The position numbers and the translations under genes are program-made. Shown here one piece after another: positions 23,205 through 35,060 of a stretch of 64,000 bases of DNA (position 1 is its first letter; every line of letters begins with the position of its first letter). The stretch covers positions 35,492,001-35,556,000 of the forward strand of contig CM043698.1 of the NCBI GenBank assembly GCA_023935145.1, given 5' to 3'. The notes under the pieces are model-generated. The model did no database searches, was not told where the DNA came from, and was given only the letters and a program-made list of their open reading frames with translations. The stretch is from Bretschneidera sinensis. Lineage: Eukaryota; Streptophyta; Magnoliopsida; Brassicales; Akaniaceae.

Positions 23205-23209
23205 CAACC
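23205..23209. repeat. Target-site duplication CAACC (right copy)
   Basis: It is identical to 15051-15055, in the same orientation, and directly abuts the outward U3 end of LTR-B(-). Confidence 0.75.
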
Positions 23210-25298
23210 CATCTAAATGAAAGCGGTAGGAGTAAAATTTACCTTTATATATATTGAATGTACAATTGATTTGGGGTTTTCTTTGAGACGAATAAGAGCA
23301 TACGATTCTTAGTTTTTATTTCAAATTGTGTGCGTTGGGAAAAAAAAATCTCACTTAAAACCCTAATTGAACCAAGTTAGCATCTATTTAACCATCTAGA
23401 TCGTTTATCTGTCAATTCTTTTAAGTTTTTCACGGAAATATGGCTGTATTGACAAAATTAATCGATTTTAAAACTATAAAAAGGGCAGTGTTTAAATTGA
23501 AATTATTGAGAAGAAATTGACAGAAAATAATATTTAGCCAATTTCGGTATGGTGTATTGATGTTCTTTTTAATTGGGCTGGTTACAACATGCTCTGTGCT
23601 AATATGACTCAACCCATGTAATTGTCATCACTAAATTTTGATGGGCTCTTCTTTCTCCAGGACCCAAGTTAGGGAAAATCTGGGACTACATCACGTCCAA
23701 ATAGCCCAACAGAAGCTTGGGCTCAAGATGTTGAAAAAGGAAAAATAAATCTGAAATCCTCAATTTGAATATTACTACTTACCCTTTTTTTTATAACACT
23801 TCCCCTCCCTTTGGTACTTGATCTAAATATGTCATGAATTAAATACTTTAGGTTTAGGTACGTGTTGTGCGGAAGTCATGCATTTCCAAATTTAAAGTCT
23901 AAGGTATACCTGTTAAAAGGTGGTTGAAGTTCGAATCAATTTCTCGATTACAAAAAAAATAATAATTAAAATATATTAATAGGTAAATATTGATTTATAG
24001 TACTTTATTTGTAAATTAGTATTTTACATTAATTATTTTGAATTAAAATTGTCTATCACATCAATTAAATAAAGTGATTTAAGTAATTCAAAAACACCTT
24101 ACAATCTCTTCTCCCTTTTTCAACAATTACAGTCTCTCCTCTCTCATTCTTTTCTTTTTTTTCATTAGAATTTTCTACGTTTGAGAATAAAAATAGAAAT
24201 AAATTCACGATGAGATTAAATATCACATCATCAAATGGAGAATATTCAAGTTCAAGTATGTCACGGTAACATTTAATCTCATTATGAACTTAACTTTCAC
24301 TTCAATTATCAAATTGAGGGAATTCTAATCCACTTTATTTCTCTTTTTCCCATGTCGTCTTCTCTTTCTTTCTTTCTTTCTCTACCATCTTTCTCTATTC
24401 TTCCTCCTCCTCTCTTCCTCCACGCATCCCTTTCTCTCAGTATTCAACGTTTGCTTTGATTTTGTTTTTCAAAGTAATTTTTGAGGATTAAGTACATCAA
24501 TATTGAACAATAAGACCTTGAAGAGGAATTATTTGTCCAGTGCTATTTTGCTTTGATTTTGTTTTTCAAAGTAGGCATTGGTTCAAATATAAATTACTGT
24601 CACTCACCCATGGTACTAGAAAATTCTTTACTTTGAACGGTAAATCAATAGCTCAAGAACACAAGCTTTTTAGCGTTCACTTGGATTGAATTATTTATTC
24701 ATATGCTCTCATCTAAATTTCAGATAGAAAAAAAATAAACAAAAAGAGTTAACGAGAGAGATTTAATTATATTAAATTGAAGCTCTAAAGATTTATTTAA
24801 TCAAATTGAAATTTTGAAAACCAATTTGATCAAAGCATCAAACTCAAAACTTATTTGATCAAATTGAAACTCTATGAACTAAATTATGGCAACCAATTGT
24901 GACAATTAACCTAATCAGTGGCACAAAAATTAGAATTATTTTGTGATTTCTTTAACATTGAAAATGCACATAAGCATTGTTTTAGTAAACTCTAGAATTT
25001 TGTCCGAATCTTAAATTACATTCCAAATAAAAAATATTACAAAAGCTTTTCATAAGTGTTAATGCGTTTCTCTTACAGAATCTCAACTTTAACCACTAAA
25101 CTCTTCATCGACCGTTTCTTTCATTCTACCAAAAATTATTGTATATTTACCCCGCTTTAGAGATCACCTTTTAAGAGGAGTTGTGTGCATTTTAGACCTT
25201 AGATCTAAGGTCTAAAATCCCCCCTGCAGACATTTGCATCCTTAATTTGCTGGAAATCAAAATTAGCTTTGAAATTATAAAGAAAGAATGTTCAAAAA
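23210..25298. other. Intergenic region right of the compound element
   Basis: AT-rich sequence with a TTTC microsatellite at about 24363-24383. The end nearest the LURP-one gene is probably its 3' UTR. No gene is recognisable. Confidence 0.5.
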
Positions 25299-26116
25299 TC
25301 ATAATCTTTGATTCATTAATCCATAAACAGTCAACAATGCTATTATGAAGGAAAGATCTACATGAGCCTCCACTACCAAACTTAATACATCATCTCCTAA
25401 TAGCACCCCTGAAGATGAATGCTTTCTCTTTGCCTGCACAAGACAACCCATCACAAAAAAAAATTAATAAAATTTGTTTCTTTTATAGAGTAAATTAATA
25501 AGTTATAAATAATGAATAATTAAAAAAGACTCACCTCTGCTACAATATTCCCATTGCCATCAACTATTTTGAAATCTAGTTTACTGGCCAACCCTTTTAA
25601 TTTATAGCAACTAAATGGTTGATCATTGCCAGACCGCAAGGTAACCCGACCGTCTTTTTTAACTCGAAACCATGGCTTCTCATCGTTCAATTTTGATCCA
25701 TCATTTTTGTAACCATCCCAGCTTTTGAAGAACCACAAATTCTGCACACAGACACAAAAAAAGAATTAAAACCCATTAATTATATTGTTCTTGCCATTCA
25801 TAATATATATTTAATTAAGGTTTTAGTAAATAGATTATATAAATTCAATAAAAATAATACATACCCTTTGAAGTATAGTAACAAGAACTTTGCCCTGGAA
25901 ATCCATGAGATATACATCACTGCTACCCTTTTTATCATAATTGTCAATTCGATAAACAATATCGCCGTTTTGATCGAAAACGGTGCATCCATTTCCTTGC
26001 ATCACTAATGATTTCATCCATATAGTGAATGTTTCTCTCTTTGAAGAAGAAGAGGAGAAAGAAGAAGAAGAAGAAACAGCAGTATCTACGGGTTGAAGGG
26101 GATGGATTTTGGCCAT
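25299..26116 (-). CDS. LURP-one-related (LOR, DUF567) protein
   Basis: Three minus-strand exons: 26116-25865, 25741-25535 and 25433-25299. They total 594 nt, giving 197 aa and TGA; both introns are GT-AG in phase 0. The protein starts MAKIHPLQPVDTAV, passes a Ser-rich stretch, then shows tubby-like barrel motifs of the family: FTIWMKSLVMQGNGCTVFD, NGDIVYRIDNY, SDVYLMDFQGKVLVTIL and DFKIVDGNGNIVAEV. It ends with the hydrophobic family tail (DDVLSLVVEAHVDLSFIIAL). Length fits the family (about 200 aa). One Arabidopsis member, LURP1, is needed for basal defence against an oomycete. Most others have no known role, so defence is only a possibility here. An upstream in-frame ATG at 26179 is less likely. 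Confidence 0.92.
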
Positions 26117-28724
26117 TTGAGAGATAAGTAGTATGCTTTGTGGAGGGGGGAGAGCACATACACCTTTTAGATGTTTCAAAATAAGTAGTGAGATGCTTAA
26201 ATAGATGGGTTATAAATATAAATGTATAATAACTAATTATTTAATTAAAGCCAAAGCCAAACAATGGTTATAAATTAACTCTAATTTATAATAAAGCGAG
26301 ACATATGGGTTTATACACAGTTATAGGAGAATTATCACGTTTATGATATGCTTATGATTAATTTTTTTTTAAAATGTACAATTTTTTTTTACTAATTCTA
26401 GTTAAAAGAATTAAACAAGTACAGTATTATAAGAAGAAATTAGTCTTATTCATGGTCCCTAAGATGATGTATGTATAAATAAATAAGAGTTTTATCAATT
26501 TGCAATGGTTACCATGATTGCTTGAATGGGTGGCTAAGGGGTCAGATTGGTATGGATGATATCTCTCATGAAATCAATCATGCCATTCTCTCTCTCTCTC
26601 TCTCTCTCAGAGCATAATTATCCTGTGCATTTCCTTATGTTTTTTTTTGGGCAGTTGGTGTTATTCATGTAAAATGAGATTATTAATTAGTCAACTCATT
26701 TAAAATTAAATCTATAGTTATACTTTTGTTACATCATATATTTTTATTAGATATTATGTTGTAACGAGATCAAAACAATCACATAAAAATAAAATACATA
26801 AGATTTACGTAATTCGACTAGTTAGATCTACATCTACGGACGAAAACACTCATTATTAAAGATGACGAATATAAAAGTCATCTTAACAGTTTATCTTCCA
26901 AACCTTATCGACTTAACCTTTCATTTCATGGATTAAATCGCACAATTTTTTTTTAATCGAAACAAATTTTTAAATCCAAACCGAAATGCAAAACATGTAT
27001 AAATTTATGAATTAAAGTGGATAATTAATGTACCTTAGCAATAGTAGTAGTTGTTGCATAAGTAACTTGTACTGGAATTGGACTAAAAATTATTGATGGA
27101 TGGAATTGACTAGTCCTATCAAATTCTCAAGAAAATAATAGTATACGAGTATTGTCGCATTGGTCGAGCAGGGGCATTAACTAATGTTTGGTTCACAGAA
27201 GTAAGCCATGTGGCCGACAAGTTTGTAAGGTACTAATGTCTTGCCTAATATTAATTGAGGAAAAGGACAGAAAAGAAACCCTTTTTATGGTTTCCATATA
27301 GTGAGATTTGCCAGCCACTTTGGAGATTTTGTTACCCCATTTGATGCCAAAATATGCTCACCTAGTGATGACCCAGTTTCTACAGATCGAGAACTACAAA
27401 ATTTGTTTAGACAATGGGGTTGTTGGGATCCTTCTTAAAAGCAAGATTATATCAATTTTTTTTTTCAAGAAAAAATTGTTTTAATTCCACTTTAAATGAG
27501 ATATAAACCACGTCAATGTATATAAAAATAATTTTATTTTAAAAAATATCGATATTTTTTATTTAACTTTAATATAAATTTAAGACTTTAAAAATAACAT
27601 TATCAATAAAAATCTTTAAAATTATCAGTGAAATTTTCAACGAGCTTAAAACATAAGTTTTAGACCTGTGTTAGAGTTAGTGCATAATTCACGGGTCCAG
27701 ATTTGTAAATCCCCCGAAGACCGTGGGTTTTGCTCTCCGATGAGTGAGCGCTCCCAAGAATTTCAAGTTTTGTACACGTTTTGAATCTGAATTTTTTGCT
27801 TAATGATTTGGGCTTAGACCCATAAATAGTCGTGATTTTGCAATAAGACGAAAACCCTAATTAAGATGTTTTAAGTTGCTTATAAATACTCTCTATGTAC
27901 TTAGCGCACATTGTAATGAGAGATTTGAGAGGTTGATTATAATGAAACTTTTAATAAGACATAATCCTATTCTGAAATGAATTTTAATCGTCTTATTATT
28001 TTTTTTATTTATGATTCACATGATTAATAGATCACGAATCGCCTAACAAATATTTTTCACATGCATGACATGATGTGTAGATAATTAAACCCAAGTAAAC
28101 CATAGTGGATCAGGTGCTTGCATTTGCATTTTATTATTTTTTTAAAAAGCAAAAGAGCAAATTTTATTGATATATAATCAACGTTTGATAAGATAAGTAC
28201 ATATATCAAATCACAACCAGCTAAATAAACTGGAATCAAAACGAAACCAGCCCCCCATCAAACAGAGCACGATGGAAACAAGCCTGGGGACAGAAGCTAA
28301 GGGAAAATGACCTAGATCTTATCATTGCCAAAGCTCCAAAACTCCCCTCGCAAACTCAACAGAGACATGTATCAAAGCCAAGCCAAACTGTCGGATGGTC
28401 TGTCCACACCTGCATCAACAACAGCCAACATCGTAATTGCATTCATAGATAAATTTCATGAATCATATCCTTTTCATTGCCATACTTAACTTTTTGCCCA
28501 AATTCTACGTATCAACTGCGTCATGAATATCTCAACTAAGCTTACTACCATTAGGAACAACCTTCGTCCTCCTTGAGACTCCCAATTTATGACCTTCAAA
28601 ACTAACTACATTCTCAAAAATCCCTTTCTTAGAAAATCATTTCCATTTCTTCTTCTTTCTCACCCTCTAGAGCAGATATGGATACGATTAACTAGGCCAA
28701 CATTTAATTATCAGGAAAAAAAAA
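26117..28724. other. Intergenic region with possible LINE 3' end
   Basis: A CT microsatellite lies at about 26589-26609. On the minus strand about 28450-28130 reads like the 3' end of a transcript or a LINE: a GC-richer, T-rich stretch ending with AATAAAATTTGC and then a T/A-rich tail. I see no reverse-transcriptase motif, so this remains weak. Otherwise the region is AT-rich and unrecognised, and ends at the CAACA duplication (28725-28729). Confidence 0.4.
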
Positions 28725-28729
28725 CAACA

Positions 28730-29280
28730 TGTTGATGCCAGAAAATCATTATTGCTGACGTGGCCTGGGCACTGACGTGGCCTAGGTGCTGACGTGGCCT
28801 GAATTACTAAAGTGGTTCTGCACAAATAACAGTTGTGAACTAAGAACCCTCGAAAGGAGGGGAGGGGGAGACCTCCGAGGGCCCTCCGATGCCTAAGTTA
28901 GAACAGGAACTTAAAGTAGGCCGAGGCCGAGTGCTTAAACTTAAAGCAGTATGGGTGCAAATAGCTCACTGTGAATTCAAAATCCTGTCCCTTCCGAATT
29001 CCATACCTTGGTTTATTTATAGCCCTCTGAACGGGCATCGCCCACGTCTAGTCAGAGTTAAGGCATTAATTGCATGATCAGGGGATGGCGTGTGTCAGGG
29101 TGATGTGTAGCAGGGCGGCTACAAGGCAGTGTGTTGTAGGGTGGCTGCAGGGCGGCTGTCGTAGGGAGATATGTTTTAGAGGGAGCCCATGCGTAGGTCT
29201 ATTGGGCCGTTCCTTATTGGGCCGGAGTGTTATGGGCTACAGGTAGAGTGTTATGGGCCGGAGTATTATGGGCTACATCA
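28730..29280 (-). repeat. 3' LTR of the Tat-type element
   Basis: On the minus strand it starts TGATGTAGCCCATAATAC and ends GGCATCAACA. It includes three CTGACGTGGCC-type repeats near 28755-28801 and a short 'gggcggct' minisatellite near 29110-29160. A TATA-like CTATAAATA lies at about 29015-29023 on the minus strand. Confidence 0.82.
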
Positions 29281-29633
29281 CAGGCCCCTACTTCCTTGAG
29301 TACATGTATGTGCTTAAGGAAGTATTTATAAGGTGTGGTCTTTTGAATGGAAAGGGAGGTGTGTTGTGCTCGGACAGGGCTGAGCCGAGCGAATATGGGC
29401 GATCCTTCTGCTCGGCAGTGGAGCTCTGGGTGTCCGACCCTGGAGAAATCGTTACTGACTTGAGACGTGGCGAGAGTCAACACCGTAGTAAATGTCGTCC
29501 TTCAGGAATAGGTTTAGTTGCTCTCGGGAAGTGAGAAGCCGCCTAGGGGAGCGTGTGAATGGCCTAGGGATCTTAAAGGTCTCTTCTTTTTCTGTGCTTG
29601 CATTAAGTGCCCTCGTTGAACGTGTTTTCCCTT

Positions 29634-29644
29634 CTTATAAAAAG
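29634..29644 (+). promoter_or_regulatory. TATA-like box of the small antisense frame
   Basis: CTTATAAAAAG on the + strand lies about 115 bp before the ATG at 29752. The spacing resembles that of the TATA box before the larger antisense gene. Confidence 0.4.
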
Positions 29645-29751
29645 AGGTTTATGTTATCTTCTCTTTTAAACAAAAGCGAGCTTTGTTCTCTAAGAGTTGG
29701 GAGCCCTTGGCCTCACTTTCTAACTTTTGAGAGTCCTCACACTGATTAGTA

Positions 29752-29964
29752 ATGGCCCTAAAGAGAGAGGGGAGTCAGCAGTTCTTTGAAGGATTTATGG
29801 AAGCTAAGAGGAGGGTCGAGGTCATGTATCCGGAGGTAAACTCCTCAGACCTTGATCTACTGGAGTCTGAGGAGGATGAGGAGAAACTTGCTTTGGATAG
29901 TCAAGAGGAACGTCTATACATGGGTCAGTCTGCCGTATATGAAGAACATCCAGGCTCAGGATGA
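29752..29964 (+). pseudogene. Partial second copy of the antisense ORF C-terminus
   Basis: A 70-aa frame, MALKREGSQQFFEGFMEAK…, whose core (FMEAKRRVEVMYPEVNSSDL) parallels the end of the larger antisense gene (FNEAKRMVESLY, stop, EVNFSGL) near 33735-33795. It therefore looks like a duplicated tail of that gene with a separate ATG and leader. No catalytic motif is visible and its function is unknown. Confidence 0.5.
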
Positions 29965-30261
29965 GAGCAGCCAGCCACAGAGGAGTGCCTCGAGACAAGT
30001 CTCAAGACAAAGAGGCTGAGGCAGCTCCTATCCTTGATTGACTTGCACTAGACTTGTTGGTTTTTTCTTTGTACTTCGAGGCTGTTAGGGTCCTCTTTTG
30101 CTTGTACTTCGAGGCCATTAGTTGTAACCTTTTGCTAAATTAATAAAAAGTCTTTCCTTCACAATTCTACATGTACTACTTTCCTATTTTTATTCTTTGC
30201 TTTCCATAAAATAAGAGCTAGATCTTGGGGAGACCTTGATCGATTGTTGGGAAATAGTTTA

Positions 30262-31512
30262 CACGCTCGGTCTCGGAGAGTTTTTTGGCCGAGCGTTTGA
30301 GGAACAGTTCAAACGCTCGGTCTAGGAGAATTCTGGCTGAGCTTTTGAGGAACAATTCAAACGCTCGGTCTTGGAGAGTTCTGGCCGAGCGTTTGAGGAA
30401 CAGTTCAAACGCTTGGTCTTGGAGAGTTCTGGCCGAGCGTATGAGGAACCATTCAAACGCTCGGTCTTGGAGAGTTCTGGCCGAGCGTTTGAGGAACAGT
30501 TCAAACACTCGGTCTTGGAGAGTTCTGGCCGAGCCTTTGAGGAACAGTTCAAATGCTCGGTCTTAGAGAATTCTGGTAGAGCGTTTGAGGAACCGTTCAA
30601 ACGCTAGGTCTTGGAGAGTTCTGGCTGAGCGTTTGAGGAACAGTTCAAACGCTCGGTCTTGGAGAGTTCTGGCCGAGCGTTTGAGGAACAGTTCAAACGC
30701 TCGGTCTTGGAAAGTTCAAACACTCGGTCTTGGAGAGTTCTGATCGAGCGTTTGAGGAACAGTTCAAATGCTCGGTCTTGGAGAGTTCTGACTGAACGTT
30801 TGAGGAACAGTTCAAACGCTAGGTCTTGGAGAGTTCTGGCCGAGCGTTTGAGGAACAGTTCAAACGCTCGATCTTGGAGAATTCTGGCCGAGCGCTTGAG
30901 GAACAGTTCAAACGCTCAGTCTTTGAGAATTTTGGCCGAGCGTATGACAAGCAGATCATACGCTCGGCCTTGGCGAAATTAGGCTGAGCGTATAACAAGC
31001 AGTTCATACACTCGGACTTGGAGAATTTTGGCCAAGCGTACGACAAGCAGCTCATATGCTCGAACTTAGAGAATTTTGGCCGAGCATACGACAAGCAGCT
31101 CATACGCTAGGACTTGGCGAAATTAGGCCGAGAATATGACAAGCAGCTCATATGCTCGGACTTGGCGAATTTTGGCCGAGCATTTGACAAGCAGCTCATA
31201 CGCTCGGACTTGGAGAATTTTGGCTGAGCGTACGACAAGCAGCTCATACACTCAGACTTGGCAAAATTAGGCCGAATGTATGACAAGCAGCTCATACGCT
31301 CGGACTTGGAGAATTTTTGTCGAGCGTATGACAAGTAGCTCATACGCTCGGACTTGGTGAATTTTGGTCGAGCGTATGATAAGCAGCTCATACGCTCGGA
31401 CTTGACGAATTTTGGTCGATTGTATGACAAGCAACTCATACGTTCGGACTTGGAGAATTTTGGCCGAGCGTATGACAAGCTGCTCATACGCTCGGACTTG
31501 ACGAAATTAGGG
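30262..31512. repeat. 48-bp hairpin minisatellite, about 26 units
   Basis: Tandem 48-bp units. Each contains CGCTCGG and its complement CCGAGCG about 16 bases apart, with pairing extending outward, so every unit can fold into a stem of about 13-14 bp. Two subfamilies exist. To about 30940 the outer arms read TTCAAA/TTTGAG; from there on they read CTCATA/TATGAC. Because 48 is divisible by three, frames stay open on both strands (up to 138 residues), but they only repeat the unit and are not genes. Confidence 0.88.
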
Positions 31513-31810
31513 CGAGCTATCATTACTTGGAGAAATCGTGCTCATGGGTTTACTTCCATCGTGCGCTCTTGAGCTTTTGCTCTAGGCCTTATGGTTATTT
31601 CTTTGTCTTAGGCCTATAGGTTCTTCTTTGATAGGCGCAATAAATAATGGCGGCTGTTTATTAAATTGCGGCGCGTTGGGCATAGCAAGGGGCATGTTTT
31701 GATGACAGTTGGCACCTCGGGGTATGGAAACGGCACCTTGGCGACAGTAAAGGGTGCATCGCTTCATTTGGAGAGCTGAGTTAATGCTCCTCGGTTCTGT
31801 TGCCCCAACC

Positions 31811-31820
31811 TTTATATAAG
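31811..31820 (+). promoter_or_regulatory. TATA box of the antisense gene
   Basis: TTTATATAAG on the + strand lies about 133 bp before the ATG at 31944. The sequence between is CT/AG-mixed leader without other ATGs in a good context. Confidence 0.5.
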
Positions 31821-31943
31821 AGGGTCCCTCCTCATTTCAATCCTTACATTTTGAGAGGTTTTGAGCATAAGTTTAGCGAGAAACAGTTCGAGAGCCCTCG
31901 GTCTTCTTAGGAGTCACCCTATAAATTTTTTTTGGTGAGTAAA

Positions 31944-33772
31944 ATGTCTGACGATAGTGATATTAGTGGGGCCCTGTCGAGGGAGCTGGAGGAAGCAATG
32001 GGTGCTTCCTCCAGTGACAAGGTCTCTTCCCTAGAGGTGGCCCTTCATGAGGGGGCTTTAGCCCTCGTGCCTTACAGAGGGAATGAAGAGGAAGACAATG
32101 AGGGGGATTATCTGGAGAGGAGGATGTTCGGGGGTCGATGATCATCAAGGATGACACTATAGATACTGAGAGGGAGGAGTGGACGTTTGAAGTGAACTCC
32201 ATCTCTAGTGTGGTGAAGGAGGCTGAACTCGTGGGGATGAGGATTAAGTATAGAATCCCCATGGAGTACCATATGAGGGCACCGAAAAAAGGGAAGAGGG
32301 CTTGCAATGCTCTCCCGAGTCAGGTTCCTTATGAGCTGTGTGTTTACGAACAACAACTGAAGGCTGGGCTTAGGTTTCCTCACCATCTATTCTTTTACTC
32401 GGTGCTCAGATACTTTGATATCGCGCTGAGTTAGTTGGTGCCCAACTCAATCCGGTTGATCTTGGCATTCATCGCCGTGTGCCAGGAGGTGGGAGGAGTA
32501 ATGAACATTAATGTGTTCAAAGCCCACTTTCAGCTAGCCCGACTTGGGCATACTAGGTGGGTGATTGTGAGCTCGAGGAGGCGAAAGAGGGTATTGAAGA
32601 ATAAACCTTCTTCCATAAAGAGGTGGAAGGGGGCTTTCTTCTTCATTCAGATTGCTGAGAGCTTTGATGTCCCCCTCAATTGGAGCCTGGAGTGTATTAG
32701 CAAGTGCAAGAGGCCGTACCTCCTGCACCGAGAGCAGGAGACGTTGAAAGTGATGCTGACCGAGCCCTTGGATATCGAGGTGTTTAGAGATAACGAGGAA
32801 CTCCACAGGCGTGGCCTCTGCCCTCCCAGCCTCCCCTCGAACCTCGAGCATGGTAGCCTTTAGTCTTTAAGTTTTATAGCAATTTCAATTTTTTTTACTC
32901 CAAGTCATTAATGCTCGTTCTTTGTGCAGAGATGGAGATAGCCGCCATTGCGAGGGTGAGGGCTAAACGCATGGCCCGAGAGAAAAAGAGAGCTGCAGAG
33001 GTGAGGAGCTCTAGACAGGAGAAAAAGAAAGTCCAGGCCTCAACCCCGGTGCCTTTTGTAGTGGAGAGCCCTCCGAGGCCTCCAGTTCTTGAGGAGAGGG
33101 CAGATCCTGCTATATCCACTGTTCCCTCGGGACCTTCTTCATCCAGGGAGGGGCCTGAGATGGCTGCCACCTTTGCACCATGATGGGCACTGAGGGTGGA
33201 TGATTCTGTATTCGTGCATCTGAAGGTTGCTCGCGAATACCTTATTATGGGGATCTTTCCGCGAAATATGGTGGAGATTTCGGCGAAGCCCCTTGAGGTG
33301 CTTTGCTCGACAACGGAGACCACTCTTTCCCAGTTATGGTTCGTTTCTTTTGTCTAAGTTTTCTTATTTGTTTGTTTTTCTTTTGATAATGCCTTTGTTT
33401 CAGGTTGGAGTTCTCGGTGGGATCCTTGTCAGGCGAAGCGCGGATATGGCTGAGCGATTGGCCAAAACTGAATACAAGCTGGAGGAGACCCAAGACCTAG
33501 TTTGGGCCCTGTCCTCTTCCTTAGAGGCAATCGAGAAGGCTAAAGATACTACCGAAAGGGAGTGGGACCATCGCCGCCAGGCCGAGGATGCCTTAAGGAG
33601 GGAGAATGAACTACTGAGGGCCAAGATGGAAGAGATGACAACCGAGGCTGCAGCGAGAGAAGAGGAGTTTGCTAAGGCCACCGAAATGGAGGAGGCCTTA
33701 CTGGAGGAGGTCGGGGCTCAGTTTTTGACGGGCTTCAACGAGGCCAAGAGGATGGTTGAGTCCCTTTACTAG
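31944..33772 (+). pseudogene. Antisense ORF of Tat element, gypsy-type transposon domain (PF04195-like), intron-bearing
   Basis: The reading runs MSDDSDISGALSRELEEAM… with an acidic N-terminus. Around 32380-32720 it has the pattern LVPNSIRLILAFIAVC…IKRWKGAFFFIQ, which resembles the plant 'putative gypsy type transposon' domain. A C-terminal coiled coil follows (33450-33770). An apparent GT-AG intron at 32853-32929 (77 bp) joins the flanking frames in phase. A second candidate at 33339-33403 has good sites, but the frame does not match by one step. Breaks: a frameshift at 32138-32141, TAG at 32432-32434, TGA at 33181-33183 and TAG at 33770-33772. The biological role of this protein family is unknown. 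Confidence 0.65.
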
Positions 33773-34204
33773 GAGGTCAACTTTTCTGGTCTTGATCTGG
33801 AGAAGATGTAGTGGATACTGTTGCAGTAGACACTCAGGAGGTTTTTGAGGGGAGGTTTAGGAGGCTTCGGGGGGCAAGGCCCATAAGGCTTTTGCTTCTT
33901 TAGGATAGGTTTTCTTTTTCTCTTTTGTAGCCAAGGCCGATAGAGCCTATTTTTGTATCTCTTCTTTGGACTTAATGAAATCTCGGAACTTTTCTTCAAA
34001 CTACGAACTTTATTAATTTTTTACTTAACATTTTACTTTACTGATAAAATTTGCGGAGGTTCTCCGTATTCCAAGTATGAGGTACCGGCTTGCCATTCAA
34101 TTCTTCGAGCTCAAAAGTGCCTATCCAACAAACTCTTCGAATTCTGTAAGGGCCTTCCCAATTTAGAATGAGCTTTCCTGTGTGCCAAGGATGAGACACT
34201 TCAC

Positions 34205-35060
34205 TTTTTCATATGACGAGGTCATAGAGTTTGAAGCTTCGGTTTCGAACTCGGGAGTTATAATATCGAGCTGCCCTCTGTTCGTACGCAGCTAAATGAA
34301 TTTGGGCTCTATCCCGGGCTTCATCGACTAAGTCTGTGTTCATCCGTAGGCCTTCTTTATTATTACTTGGTTCAAAAGATTGCACTCGTATTGATGGAAT
34401 CCCAATTTCTACCGGGATGACGGCTTCCAATCCGTATGTCATGAAAAACAGAGTTTCTCCTGTTGGTGTTCGTGCAGTCGTTCGATAGGCCCAAAGAACA
34501 TTGGGGAGCTGGTCAACCCACCGTCTATCTTCTTTGTCGAGTCTTTTCTTGATTTCTTGGAGTAGAGTCCTGTTGGTAACTTTAGCCTGACCATTGTCAT
34601 GCGGATACCCAACGGATGAGAATCGGTGCTCAATGTGGAGGTCTTAACAGAATGTTTTAAATCGGGAGTTATCGAACTGCTTTTTGTTATCGATGACCAA
34701 CACTCGAGGAATCCCGAACCGACACATAATCGACTTCCAAACGAAGTTTCGGGCTTGGTGATCCGTGATGCTGGCTAGCGGTTCTGCCTCAATCCACTTG
34801 GTGAAATAATTGATGGCCACAATGAGATGCTTCCTTTGCCCAGTTGTCACGGTGAACGGGCGCAGTATATCCATCCCCCACATTGCCAAGGAAAGCGGAC
34901 TAGTGATCGAGGTGAGGGGATTAGCAAGTTGGTGCGGCACTGGAGAGTACTGTTGACATTTTCTGCATTTCTTAACCATATTTCATTTTGGGCCAATAAT
35001 ACCCATGGCGAAGAACCTTGAAGGCGAGGGCTCGAGCTCCCGGGTGATTCCCACATATCC
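34205..35060 (-). pseudogene. Integrase remnant of Tat-type element
   Basis: The H2C2 half-motif CRKCQQYSPVPHQ is followed by the core: WGMDILRPF (first Asp), VIDNKKQFDN (second Asp) and GYPHDNGQAKVTNRTLLQE. The last block normally has the catalytic Glu where this copy has Lys (QAK). C-terminal text DLVDEARDRAQIHLAAYEQR follows. The frame is broken near 34640 (TAA) and near 34205 (TAG). It would be inactive. Confidence 0.8.

Noticed and set aside
30262..31512. CRISPR-like look of regular repeats
   Set aside because: The units are directly adjacent with no unique spacers, and lie inside a plant retrotransposon.
30218..31523. Several long open frames on both strands (up to 138 residues)
   Set aside because: The 48-bp unit is a multiple of three and lacks stops in several frames. 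The products only repeat 16 residues.
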